Of a stretch of 64,000 nucleotides of DNA, positions 32,687 to 46,551 are shown in pieces (within the stretch, counting starts at the first letter, position 1; each line of letters begins with the position of its first letter). The stretch lies in the NCBI GenBank assembly GCA_963814875.1, contig CAWFFJ010000027.1, positions 1 through 64,000 of the forward strand, given 5' to 3'. Made by a program: the position numbers and the translations under genes. The stretch is from CAVSIS01 sp963814875 (GTDB lineage Bacteria > Acidobacteriota > Thermoanaerobaculia > Thermoanaerobaculales > Sulfomarinibacteraceae). The notes under the pieces were generated by a model. It had not been told where the DNA came from, ran no database searches, and worked only from the letters and a program-made list of their open reading frames with translations.

Positions 32687-34756
32687 CACTCTCTTCGGCA
32701 CCAGGAGGCTGGTCGCCGTGTAGTGAAGCTCGAGCCTCCGCGTGCCCGCCGCGAGGGCCACCGGCGACGCGGTTGAGGCCCGGTCGAGCAGCTTTCCGTC
32801 GACCAGCACCTCTTCCATGATGACCGGCGGCGGAAGGGTGTTGGCCTGGACGCGGGCGGGGTCGATCACGGCGACGCCCTTGGTGGTGGTGATCCACAGC
32901 CGGCCGTCCCTCGCCTTGAAGCCTCCGGTGCACTCCCGGCTCTTCAACCCGTCGGCGGTGTCGTAGGAGACACAGGAGATGCTCCGGAGCCTGCCTTCGG
33001 CGAAGGCGTCGAGGTCGCTCCTGCGGGCGTGGGAGACCCCCTTGTCGCCGGCCATCCAGAGGTTGCCGCTGCCATCCTCGTCGATCCACGAGAAGGAGTC
33101 GTCGAGCAGACCATCCTTCGTCGTGAACGTGGCGAATGCGCCGTTTCTGAGCCGGTTCAGTCCTGCATTCGTGGCGATCCAGAGGCTGCCGTCCGGGTCC
33201 TCGTAGATCCAGTTCACATGGTTGTCCGCCAACCCGTCCCGGGTGGTTAAGGTGGTGAACGTGCCGTCCCGGAAGCGGCTGAGACCGGCATTGGTTCCGA
33301 CCCAGAGGCTGCCCGTGCTGTCCTCGTAGATCGAATGGACCACGCCGGGTGCGAGCCCGTCCTTCGCGGTGAAGGTGGTGAGGGCGCCGTCCCTGAGGCG
33401 GCTCAGCCCGCCTGCCCAGGTGCCGATCCAGAGGTTGTCCTCGCGATCCTCCCGGATCGCCGTGACCACATCGTCCGCCAGCCCGTCCTTGGTCGTGAAG
33501 GTGGTGAACCTGCCGTCCTTGAAGCGGTTCAGACCACCGTCGGCGCCGATCCAGATGCCTCCTTTGCGATCCTCGCCGATTGCGAAGACTGACGGCCCCG
33601 CAAGGCCGTTCTTCATGGAGAAGGTCGTGAAGGTGCCGTCGCGGTAGCGGTCCAGGCCGCCGTAGCTGCCGATCCAGACGCTCCCTTCCCTGTCCTGGAG
33701 GATCGACCAGGTCCCGTTGTTCACCAGACCGTCCTTCTTGGTGAAGGTTGTGAACCTGCTGTCCCTGAACCGGTTGAGGCCACCGCCGAAGGTGGCGAAC
33801 CAGAGGCTTCCTTCCCGGTCCTCGTAGATCTGACGACCCCAGTCGTCGGAGAGCCCGTCCTTGGTCGTGAAAGTGGTGATCTCTCCGTCCCTGAGGCGGC
33901 TCAGGCCCCCCAACTCCCTACTGATCCAAAGGCTTCCTGCGCGATCCTCGGAGATCGAGAAGATCTCACCGGTCGGCCCGCTCTTCGTAGCGAACCTGGT
34001 GAAGGCACCATCCCGGAACCGGTTCAGAATGCCGCCATAAGTGACGACCCACAGGCTTCCCTCCCGGTCCTCGCAGATCCGCCCGACCCCATCGGCCGCC
34101 AGCCCGTCCTTGGTGGTGAAGGTGGTGAACCTGCCGTCCTCGAAGCGGCTCAGGCCCTTCGGGGTTCCGAGCCAGAGGCTCCCCTTGCGGTCCTCATAGA
34201 TCCCAGAGACCGTGTTGTCCGGCAGCCCGTCCTTGGTGGTGAAGGTGGTGAAGGTTCCATCTCGAAAGCGGTTCAGACCGGCCAGTGTGCCGATCCAGAG
34301 GTTGCCCTCCCGGTCCTCACAAACCGAGCCGACGCGGTTGCTCGCCAGCCCGTCCTTCGTGGTGAAGGTGGTGAACGTGCCGTCCCTAAAGCGGGTCAGG
34401 CCGTCCTGGTCGGTGGCGATCCAGAGGCTCCCCTCATGGTCTTCGAGCAGGGCCCAGACGAATCCCACCTCCAGCCCCGGTGTGCTGCGAGGGTCGAAGA
34501 AGGTGAAACGGGCGCCGTCGAAGCGGGCGAGCCCGACGTCCAGGCCGAGCCAGAGGTAGCCGTCGCGCGTCTGACAGATTGCATTGACCTGGTTTCGCGG
34601 CAACCCCTGGTCGCTCTGCCAGACCTCGTGGATGTACTCGGAGATCGCCTTCGTTGGGTCGAGCGCGAACGCCGGGGCAGCCAGGAGCCCGGCGAGCAGA
34701 AGCGCAGGGGTCAGCGACCGCGGAAGAAGTCGCTGGAGTGAGCGGGAACACCTCAT
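30746..34756 (-). CDS. Periplasmic two-component-type propeller sensor fused to GAF, Cys4 ribbon and Ser/Thr kinase
   Basis: 1,336 residues. Signal peptide (LLAGLLAAPAFA), then about 14 propeller repeats of the two-component-regulator type (consensus EDREGSLWIGT..GL.RFRDG.FTTFTTKDGL), a Y_Y_Y domain (RFKVRLEGFDRDWVDAGTER), a transmembrane helix near 750-775, a coiled coil, a GAF-like region, a Cys4 ribbon (CPRCGRCY...TCPEDG, near 988-1002) and a Hanks kinase: GQGGMG near 1030, Lys1052, HRDLKPEN (Asp1147), DFG (Asp1168), MAPEQ. In hybrid two-component sensors this periplasmic half normally drives a histidine kinase; none is present. ATG at 34756, 17 bases after the TonB-receptor stop, so co-transcribed. 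An open frame extends upstream to 36298 through the receptor gene but is a shadow. Confidence 0.9.
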   Translation of the reverse strand: MRCSRSLQRLLPRSLTPALLLAGLLAAPAFALDPTKAISEYIHEVWQSDQGLPRNQVNAICQTRDGYLWLGLDVGLARFDGARFTFFDPRSTPGLEVGFVWALLEDHEGSLWIATDQDGLTRFRDGTFTTFTTKDGLASNRVGSVCEDREGNLWIGTLAGLNRFRDGTFTTFTTKDGLPDNTVSGIYEDRKGSLWLGTPKGLSRFEDGRFTTFTTKDGLAADGVGRICEDREGSLWVVTYGGILNRFRDGAFTRFATKSGPTGEIFSISEDRAGSLWISRELGGLSRLRDGEITTFTTKDGLSDDWGRQIYEDREGSLWFATFGGGLNRFRDSRFTTFTKKDGLVNNGTWSILQDREGSVWIGSYGGLDRYRDGTFTTFSMKNGLAGPSVFAIGEDRKGGIWIGADGGLNRFKDGRFTTFTTKDGLADDVVTAIREDREDNLWIGTWAGGLSRLRDGALTTFTAKDGLAPGVVHSIYEDSTGSLWVGTNAGLSRFRDGTFTTLTTRDGLADNHVNWIYEDPDGSLWIATNAGLNRLRNGAFATFTTKDGLLDDSFSWIDEDGSGNLWMAGDKGVSHARRSDLDAFAEGRLRSISCVSYDTADGLKSRECTGGFKARDGRLWITTTKGVAVIDPARVQANTLPPPVIMEEVLVDGKLLDRASTASPVALAAGTRRLELHYTATSLLVPKRVRFKVRLEGFDRDWVDAGTERTAHYTNLPPRRYTFRVIACNDDGAWNETGASFPFSVAPHFYQTWWWYLLCGLAVAGTGPAVYVVRVSRLKARERQLVELVEDKTSDLRSANVKLLEAQERISRLVESSPGSFEGIPEWSRVVAADVATAIGAEAIGIFEVDRENVTAVSDSGLQAPSRAELETALAAQSTGLDFAGPGSDNAARNEHATPSPGVTGSGDRTIIPVTGMSGELCGALVISGRDVVWGDTERRLVTGFAHQLGAALDMARMRRQLEIAEERRVVTRREMHDRGIATLQICPRCGRCYDHTALTCPEDGASLESPRPLPYLLLSRYRFLQVLGQGGMGVVFSAHDEKLGRDVAVKLIRPEHWANAKVKQRFEREARAVARIQHPGVVELHDSGALDDGTAFLVMEKLAGCDLRLLLKTHGRGKPAQVAQLLRQGCSALRAAHRAGVVHRDLKPENVFLVDDPSGFRVKILDFGIAKSMAFDKGLTQTGLIVGTPAYMAPEQVQGEEVDSRADVYSFAAVGFEALTGKKAVTGSDLGGILIQVLNQVPPPVSSLVPGVPPEVDAAFESGLAKAAARRLKDIELWCSSFVELLEKLPGDAATPGWPVSRNVFTRLRESQLQTSSAAAWAPNPDILGSWRLD
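33010..34620 (-). repeat. Tandem ~120-bp propeller-blade coding repeats
   Basis: The blade-coding units repeat every 120-123 bases, with the core CGTCCTTGGTGGTGAAGGTG seen in several near-identical copies on the plus strand. They encode about 40-residue blades inside the sensor kinase. Similarity between blades is high enough to permit recombination and changes in blade number. Confidence 0.8.
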
Positions 34757-34773
34757 GTCCTGCACCCTGCCGG

Positions 34774-37700
34774 CTAGAAGCGGACGCCCGCCGAGATGCG
34801 GAAGGTGCGCGGGGCCTGGTACTGGTCGGGGGTCGTCGGCTTGCCGAAGTCGGGGCCCTTCTGCCAGTTGGCACCCATGCTCCTGCACTCGGCCGCGGCG
34901 GCGCCCTGGGGGCACTCGACCGGGGCGGTGGTCCACGGGTTGAAGCTGACGAAGGTGGCGGAGAAGAAGGTGGCGTCGCGCACGGTGGTGTTCACCGAAA
35001 TCGGCCGCGCCTGGTTGAACACATTGGTGACCTCGGGCTGGACGAAGATCTCGAGGTCGGCGCCCAGGGCCCTGACGACAAAGGAGTAGTTGAGGGAGAG
35101 GTCGGTGGGAAAGGTTGCCGGCGTCGTGTAGTCGCCGCGCCCCGAGTAGAAGTAGGGGACGCGGTAGGGAGGGTTGAGGTAGCCGGGGTTGGCGACGTAG
35201 AGGCGGGAAAAGACCGCGCCGATGGCAGAGTACGGCGTCCCCGAGCCGTAGCTCTGCAGGATCGAGGCGCTGAGACGGTTGTGCGCGGTGGAGAGCAGGT
35301 CCCACACCGCCCACAGGCGCGCCCTGTGGCGCTGGTCCATCGCGAGGTCGCCGCTCGGGTTGGACCAGCTCACGTCGCGGTACTCGGGGTAGTAGGACGG
35401 GTTGTTGAACGACGTGAAGTTCAGGCCGGCGGGAAGAGTCGCGTCGAAGTTGCCGTAGGCGTGGGACCAGGTGTAGCTGCCGCCGAGGCGCAGCCTGTCG
35501 CCCACCCGGTAGTCGCCCTGCAGCGAGATGCCGTTGTAGGCCCGCCTGGAGTAGCTCGAGTTCTGGATGTAGCCGAGGTCGAGGCTGCCCCAGTTGACGC
35601 CGAGCGCCTCGAGCTCGACCTGGCCGGTCCCCAGGTCGACGCGGGTCTCGTAGAGGTCCTTGAACTCGCGGTGGGTGTAGTCGAGGCGGAGCAGGCCGCG
35701 GGTGCCGAGGCGCTTGGCGGCGCCGAGGGCGACCTCCTCGGCGTAGGGCGACCCCAACGACCCCTTGATGACGCGGGTGTGGCCCGGGATGTCGACGATC
35801 GCGAGAAGGTCGAAGTTGTCGGTGCCGCAGTTGCCGGCCGCATCGCAGTAGTCGGTCGTAAACCACGTGAAGACCTGTTCCAGCACCTGCTGGGGGTTGA
35901 GGTACGGGCCGGCGCCGGTGTTGATGTCGGGGCCGCCATAGAGCCAGATGAAGGTCGCGGGGTTGCCGCCCGGGGACGAGCCGTTGGCGACCGGGCTGGC
36001 CAGTGCGGTCACGTAGTGGGCGTAGGAGGCGTTGAGCACCCAGTCGCCGTCGCCCCCGGGGCTGTAGGTGACACCCAGCCGTGGGCTCAGCCGGCTGTCC
36101 TTCGAGACCTGGGCGCCGGTGGCGTTGACGCCGTCGTTGGCGTCCCAGCGCACGCCGAGGTTGAAGGACAGCTGGTCGGACACGCGCCAGCTGTCGTTGA
36201 GGAACGCCGAGTCGGTGGTGAGGTTGATGCCCCTGCTCGCCTCCAGGATCGGGTACCAGTCGAGGTCGGCAGAGCCGTCGCCGTACACCACCGGCCACCA
36301 GTCCTGTCCGTCAAAGCCGAACTCGGTGGCGGAGAACCACCAATCGGAGCCGCTCTGGTGGTTCATGGTGAAGACCAGGTCCTGGAACCGGTCGACGCCG
36401 ACGACGACCTCGTGGGAGCCGAGACTGCCGGTGGAGAGGAACCACGACGCCTTGGCGAGGACATCCTTGTTGTCGCGGGTCTCGGGCTCGCACGTACCGC
36501 AGAACACGGCGGCGTTACCGGTGTAGCCGTCGGTGTTGTCGTAGACCACCGTGCCCTGGTAGCCGCCCTGCAGCGGGTCGTCATGGAAGCGGCTGCCGTA
36601 GTCGAGAATGGTCGCCGTGCGTTGCGACCACTGCCCCTCGAGGAAGAAGCTGTCGCTGAGCACGCCGGTGTAGTGCGCGGCCTCGAGCTTCTCCGGGATC
36701 GAGGTGTCGTAGATCGAGTCGCCGGCGTCAACGAAGGGCAGGGGCGATTGGGAGCCGTTGAACCAGCTCTGGGTACGGTCGAGGTAGGAGGCGACCACGC
36801 GGTGGTTGGGCGTCGGCGAGATCGTCAGCTTGCCCTCGTACCGGGTCTCTGTGAAGCGAGTGCGGTAGGGGATGTCGGTGACGGCGGTCTGGTCCGAGCC
36901 GGAGATCTCGAGCCCGCGGGCCGCGGCGAAGAACCAGACGTGGTCCTTCCACAGGAACCCGCCCAGGGTCGCCTCGTAGGTCGTGTTGATCGCGTCGCTG
37001 CGCTCGGCCACCGTGAGCGGCGTGGTGGCGGTCCACTTCTGGGAGTCGAGGTTGGCCCGGAGCGAGCCGTGGAAGTCGTTGCCGCCCGACTTGGTGAGCA
37101 TGTTCACGACGCCGCCGGCGAAGCGGCCGTAGTCGGCCGAGATGCCCGACACCGAGGTGGTGGTCTCCTGGATCGCGTCCTCGATGAAGAGGGGGAGGGC
37201 CTGGCCTCCATAGTTCTCGTTGACGACCACGCCGTTGATCAGGAACAGGCTCTCGTTGGTCTGCGCGCCGGAGATCGTGATGGCGCCGCCGAGTCCGGTC
37301 GTGTGCACGCCGGGGGCGAGCGCGACCGCGTTGTAGAGGTCACGCGGCACCGGGAGCTGCTCGATCAGGTCGAGACCGTAGGTGGTGGCGGCGGTGGTGG
37401 AGGTGGAGATGGTCTCCTGGGAGCCGGTGACCGCGATCTCGTCGCTGAACTGCGCGGTGAGCTCGGCGTCGAGCCGGCTGGTCTGGGCGGCCGAGAGCCT
37501 GACCGTGGCCGCCGCCGTGCGGAAGCCCTCGAGCTCGAACGTGACCGTGTACTCGCCGGGAGGCAGGAACGGGAACACGTAGTCGCCGCTCGACGAGGTC
37601 ACGGCGACCCTCGTGCCCTGTAGCGCGGGCGAGCTGGCCGACAGCGTCACCCCGGGCAGGACGACCTTGCCGGCGGTGACATGGCCGGAGAGGTTGCTGG

Positions 37701-37782
37701 TGGGGATTTGCGCCGCGACGGGCAGTGCCGCCAGCGCTACGACGAGCACGAAGAACTCGAGCCGCTTCGTCCTGAGTTTCAT
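34774..37782 (-). CDS. TonB-dependent outer-membrane receptor, Oar/CarboxypepD_reg type
   Basis: 1,002 residues; ATG at 37782 with AGGGGA upstream and signal peptide MKLRTKRLEFFVLVVALAALPVAAQ. An N-terminal carboxypeptidase-regulatory-like domain (GHVTAGKVVLPGVTL...GEYTVTFELEGFRT) precedes the plug (DLYNAVALAPGVHT, ISGAQTNESLFLINGVVVNE, VVNMLTKSGGNDFHGSLRA) and a long beta-barrel ending in RISAGVRF, a terminal Phe as needed for BAM insertion. No SusD partner nearby. Ligand unknown. Directly upstream of the propeller kinase, which suggests transport-coupled signalling. An earlier in-frame start (37965) lacks a signal peptide at its front and is rejected. Confidence 0.88.
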   Translation of the reverse strand: MKLRTKRLEFFVLVVALAALPVAAQIPTSNLSGHVTAGKVVLPGVTLSASSPALQGTRVAVTSSSGDYVFPFLPPGEYTVTFELEGFRTAAATVRLSAAQTSRLDAELTAQFSDEIAVTGSQETISTSTTAATTYGLDLIEQLPVPRDLYNAVALAPGVHTTGLGGAITISGAQTNESLFLINGVVVNENYGGQALPLFIEDAIQETTTSVSGISADYGRFAGGVVNMLTKSGGNDFHGSLRANLDSQKWTATTPLTVAERSDAINTTYEATLGGFLWKDHVWFFAAARGLEISGSDQTAVTDIPYRTRFTETRYEGKLTISPTPNHRVVASYLDRTQSWFNGSQSPLPFVDAGDSIYDTSIPEKLEAAHYTGVLSDSFFLEGQWSQRTATILDYGSRFHDDPLQGGYQGTVVYDNTDGYTGNAAVFCGTCEPETRDNKDVLAKASWFLSTGSLGSHEVVVGVDRFQDLVFTMNHQSGSDWWFSATEFGFDGQDWWPVVYGDGSADLDWYPILEASRGINLTTDSAFLNDSWRVSDQLSFNLGVRWDANDGVNATGAQVSKDSRLSPRLGVTYSPGGDGDWVLNASYAHYVTALASPVANGSSPGGNPATFIWLYGGPDINTGAGPYLNPQQVLEQVFTWFTTDYCDAAGNCGTDNFDLLAIVDIPGHTRVIKGSLGSPYAEEVALGAAKRLGTRGLLRLDYTHREFKDLYETRVDLGTGQVELEALGVNWGSLDLGYIQNSSYSRRAYNGISLQGDYRVGDRLRLGGSYTWSHAYGNFDATLPAGLNFTSFNNPSYYPEYRDVSWSNPSGDLAMDQRHRARLWAVWDLLSTAHNRLSASILQSYGSGTPYSAIGAVFSRLYVANPGYLNPPYRVPYFYSGRGDYTTPATFPTDLSLNYSFVVRALGADLEIFVQPEVTNVFNQARPISVNTTVRDATFFSATFVSFNPWTTAPVECPQGAAAAECRSMGANWQKGPDFGKPTTPDQYQAPRTFRISAGVRF

Positions 37783-37980
37783 GATGTTCCCCTGGCAGTG
37801 GACCCGAGGCACGCACGGCGTCGTACTCCGGTGAGGCCGGAAATCCCGCCCGGTGTGCGCTCGCTGGCAGCGGACGCACCGCTTTGAGAGGACAGCCCTC
37901 CCACGTGCGATCGACACGCCCTGGTCGCCCGAATCGAAAGTTATCGAGACTGAAAGCGAGTCCATTTTTTAGCTAGCTCG

Positions 37981-38008
37981 ATGGTAGACCTCTGCTGGTG
38001 GAAGTCAA
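37981..38008 (-). promoter_or_regulatory. Sigma-70-like promoter of the TonB receptor operon
   Basis: On the minus strand, TTGACT (38008-38003), a 16-bp spacer and TACCAT (37986-37981) form a plausible promoter about 200 bases before the receptor ATG. This leaves a leader of roughly 190 bases. The surrounding 37966-38129 is AT-richer than its neighbours. Confidence 0.5.
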
Positions 38009-38129
38009 TGTTTTTCTAGGAGAAGGAGTTCTGCCAATTGGTGAAGGGCATGCGCGTGAGCCGAGGTGTTCAGAAAAGCCTCAATCTCAAGAGGCCCGGA
38101 TCGTGCGGTGTCTCGGGAGCATGCCGTAG

Positions 38130-41009
<2,880 letters not shown>

Positions 41010-41255
41010 ATGTTCAAGTTACCTACGCTGAGTCTACTCCGCATTGTCCATGGCAGCGACGTCAACGGTTTCGTGTCTGGTAAATCCGGGCGGGACGGCC
41101 GCTTCGCGGGAGGCATACGGGAGCCAGCCTCGGCGAGGTCGGGACGCTGCCGCCCGGGTAGACTTGCCGAGGTCTTCACGCCAGGTGCCGCTGGCCAGCC
41201 GCTTGGTGGTCGACTCACCGGCGAGCTGCCCGAAACGGCTGCGACCGACGCCGGT

Positions 41256-43883
<2,628 letters not shown>

Positions 43884-44012
43884 CCGTCTCTCCCGGGAGG
43901 CACGAGTTGTAGATACTCGGTCTCAAACCATAGCATGGTCTCAGAGCAGAGCTCTGGTGAAGAGTGCGGGTTCGATACGCTGATCCGCGAGGGATGGTGC
44001 CCGAAACATCAC

Positions 44013-44037
44013 GACTGACGTGACCGTGACGTCAGTC
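44013..44037. promoter_or_regulatory. Perfect 9-bp inverted repeat between methyltransferase and kinase genes
   Basis: GACTGACGT (44013-44021) and ACGTCAGTC (44029-44037) are separated by seven bases. Both flanking genes are on the minus strand, so it may be a hairpin behind the methyltransferase or an operator before the kinase. No U-run follows. The rest of 43884-44129 shows nothing else. Confidence 0.45.
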
Positions 44038-44129
44038 ATCCCGTCCTTATTGGCGACCGCATCGGTGATCAGGGTGGGGCGCGGAGCAGGGTTGGCGGCG
44101 TCGCCTCGACCTGCGGTGTGTCGCTCGCA

Positions 44130-44933
44130 TTACGGTGTCGTACCCCGGACAGTCCATGCGCGCGCGACGAGATCAATGAGCTTGTTCGGACCTGGCGCGA
44201 GCCGGCGCCGCAGGCGATCTCTCAACTCGCTACGCTTCTCTGCACTGAGGGACGCGACGAACGAGGGGGCTGGTCCGGTCCCTCCCGAGAAGGGCCGCCA
44301 GTAATCCGAGAACGAATCGAAGCAGGTGGGAATCTCGACAGCATCCGACGTTACATTGAGCATTCCGGCGTCGCTGAAGATCGATTCCAGGGCGTCACGC
44401 CGGCACATCGGAAACCTCACGCCCTCGTCAAACTCTCGCGCCGCTGAGTCCACAGCAAGCGCCTCGTCCCAGAACAACCGCAGAGACTGCATGCGGTCTC
44501 CGTAGTCCCAGACATACGCAGCCACGACGCCGTCTGGCCGGGCGCGTGCCCGCATCTCCTTCACTGCCTGCCGAGGATCGGGAAGGAAGTTGAGCACCAG
44601 ACCGGACACGACCCGGTCGAACCCGCCTGGGTTCTGGGGGAGATCACCGACCCCTGCGATGATCACGGAGACTCTGGAGTCGACGATCTGCCTCCTCGTG
44701 TGCTCGACGAACGGTCGAGAGGGGTCGCAGGCAACCACCGAAGACGGATCTGCGACGCCACAGATCGTCGAGGCGAGGGCTCCCGTCCCACAGCCGACAT
44801 CGAGCCAGGTCAACCCCGAGCCAGGGCCAAGCCAGCGAATGAAGCCCTCGGCCACCCGTCGACTCCATCGGCCCATGAAGGTCTCATAGGCATCGCCGGC
44901 CGCCCACCTGTCGTCGGACAATCTCGTCGTCAT
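44130..44933 (-). CDS. Class I SAM-dependent methyltransferase
   Basis: 267 residues; start chosen at 44933 behind GGGAGGGGGGA. Motif I is LTWLDVGCGTGALAS, motif II-like VVACDPSRPFVEHTR, then DRVVSGLVLNFLPDP and VVAAYVWDYGDRMQSLRLFWDEAL, typical of the small-molecule/UbiE-like methyltransferases. Substrate not predictable. A longer frame upstream to 45140 has no ribosome site and crosses a palindrome, so it is not used. Confidence 0.83.
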   Translation of the reverse strand: MTTRLSDDRWAAGDAYETFMGRWSRRVAEGFIRWLGPGSGLTWLDVGCGTGALASTICGVADPSSVVACDPSRPFVEHTRRQIVDSRVSVIIAGVGDLPQNPGGFDRVVSGLVLNFLPDPRQAVKEMRARARPDGVVAAYVWDYGDRMQSLRLFWDEALAVDSAAREFDEGVRFPMCRRDALESIFSDAGMLNVTSDAVEIPTCFDSFSDYWRPFSGGTGPAPSFVASLSAEKRSELRDRLRRRLAPGPNKLIDLVARAWTVRGTTP

Positions 44934-44955
44934 TCCCCCCTCCCGTGCGTACCGA

Positions 44956-44975
44956 CCGACCAGTATACGGATCGG
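44956..44975. promoter_or_regulatory. 20-bp imperfect palindrome upstream of the methyltransferase gene
   Basis: CCGACCAGTATACGGATCGG matches its own complement at 16 of 20 positions around GTATAC, a design typical of TetR-type operators. It sits 23-42 bases before the methyltransferase ATG. No regulator gene adjoins it. Confidence 0.4.
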
Positions 44976-45166
44976 TGGGGCATTCACCGATTGATCGCAG
45001 GGTCGGTCTGAAATCGACGGGATCGTCTGACCAGAGGCACCGCCTGCAATTTGGCCGGCTCGAGTGATGGTACGATTTCGAGACGGGGGACACCAACACA
45101 GCGTGCGCGGCTCCGCCGCCCGGTCTGGCTGCTCGCGCACGCACGGCAGGTTGCACGGGAGGCGCC

Positions 45167-46483
45167 ATGCGAGTCGAGCGCTGGAGTGTCGTTGCGTTGT
45201 GTTCCACCTTCGTGTTGGCGGTTTCGGTCCCCGCAGTGGCTCAGCTGCCGCCGCCTGGGCTGGACGCAGGAGACACGTACCGCGTGCTCTTCGTCACCTC
45301 GACGACCACCGACGGGAACATCGGAGGCCTGTTCGGCGCGGACGTGCTCGTCAACCAGGCGGCCCAGAGCAGCGGTTCGCAGGTGCAGGCCCTGACCTTC
45401 AAGGCCGTGCTTTCGAGCGCTACAACGGACGCGGTCAATCGGTTCGCCGACGACGGCGTGCCGATCTACAACACCAGGGGCGAGCTGGTGGCATCCACGG
45501 TGTCGGAGCTGTTCGCCGGCGCGGGCACCACGCTTGACCACCAGGTCTGGTACGACGAGTTTGCCAACCAGATCGCGTCCCGGATGCTCGCCTGGACCGG
45601 AAGCCAGAGCGACGGAACCGCCACCACGCGGCTGTGCCAGGGGTGGTCGACGAGCTCGAACGCCTTCGACGCCAACGTCGGTCATCCGGATCTGGTCGAC
45701 GAGAGCTGGCTGTCTTGGGGCACGCTGAACTGCACCAACACGGCGCGGCTCTACGGGCTCAGTGATCCGGTTTCGGCCGGCGGCTTGGCGCTCTTCCTCC
45801 CTGCGGCCGCGTCAGCGCAGGGCCAGTCGGGGACCTTCTGGACGACTCGTGCCTGGATCGTGAACACCTCGGGGGCGACGGTGACGGTTCGAGGGGCGCT
45901 GTTGCGGCAGGGGCAGTCCAACTCGTCCGCCGTCCTCCATCCGGTCACCTTGGGATCGATCCCGGCCCGTGGTTTCCTGGAGATCGCCGACCTGGTGTCG
46001 GCGCTGAGCGGCAGCGGGTTGACCGCGGGAGTCCTGCTGACTGCGGAGACCTCGGCACAAGGTCAACCCCTCGATCTCATTCGGGCGACCAGCTACACCT
46101 CGACCCCCGACCCGGAACGGGGCGGTGCGTACGGCCAGGCGATCCCCGCGGTCGCAGCGGGGACTCTCGAGCAGGTCTGGGTCCCCGGACTGTTCCAGAG
46201 CTCCACTCACCGCACCAACCTCGGTGTACTCAACACGTCGGACGAGCAGATCACGGTGCGCATCGAGTTCTTCGGGCTTGGCGGGGGCGCTCTTGCGGCT
46301 CCCGTTGACTGGACGCTCCAGCCCTACGAACAGCGCCAGTGGGGCCTCCCCGCGCTCGGAGTGGCCTCGGTGACGGGAGGCAGCGCCAGAGTATCGCTCC
46401 TCAGCGGTGTCGGCTCGTTCCGCGCGTACACGAGCACCGTCGACGAGGTCACTGGAGACGCGGCTTACAACGCCGGGCAGTGA
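45167..46483 (+). CDS. Secreted protein with repeated 'RTNLGV' surface module
   Basis: 438 residues; GGGAGG upstream and signal peptide (VVALCSTFVLAVSVPAVAQ). The N-terminal half (GDTYRVLFVTSTTTDGNIGGLF... YNTRGELVASTVSELFAG... VGHPDLVDESWLSWG) resembles a secreted lectin-like domain seen in environmental bacteria. The C-terminal half contains the module GTFWTTRAWIVNTSGATVTV ... VWVPGLFQSSTHRTNLGVLNTSDE, related to parts of the proteins at 5387-7967 and 49519-51726. No catalytic residues recognised. Monocistronic. Confidence 0.7.
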   Translation: MRVERWSVVALCSTFVLAVSVPAVAQLPPPGLDAGDTYRVLFVTSTTTDGNIGGLFGADVLVNQAAQSSGSQVQALTFKAVLSSATTDAVNRFADDGVPIYNTRGELVASTVSELFAGAGTTLDHQVWYDEFANQIASRMLAWTGSQSDGTATTRLCQGWSTSSNAFDANVGHPDLVDESWLSWGTLNCTNTARLYGLSDPVSAGGLALFLPAAASAQGQSGTFWTTRAWIVNTSGATVTVRGALLRQGQSNSSAVLHPVTLGSIPARGFLEIADLVSALSGSGLTAGVLLTAETSAQGQPLDLIRATSYTSTPDPERGGAYGQAIPAVAAGTLEQVWVPGLFQSSTHRTNLGVLNTSDEQITVRIEFFGLGGGALAAPVDWTLQPYEQRQWGLPALGVASVTGGSARVSLLSGVGSFRAYTSTVDEVTGDAAYNAGQ

Positions 46484-46551
46484 GCCGAGAAGTGCGGAAA
46501 GCTGGCCGAAGGCCCCACTGAGGCGCTCGACATCTTCGCTACACTGCGGAG

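Noticed and set aside
33010..34620. Regular ~120-bp repeats suggesting a CRISPR or satellite array
   Set aside because: Units are coding, three-base periodic and translate into propeller blades; there are no unique spacers.
30746..36298. A single 1,850-codon open frame covering the sensor kinase and half of the TonB receptor gene
   Set aside because: The upstream 500 codons are the receptor gene read in another frame (basic, Arg/Pro-rich). The signal peptide and natural ATG are at 34756.
34954..37623. Long plus-strand open frame opposite the TonB receptor
   Set aside because: Antisense shadow rich in Val/Gly/Glu/Arg, no recognisable domain, no ribosome site.
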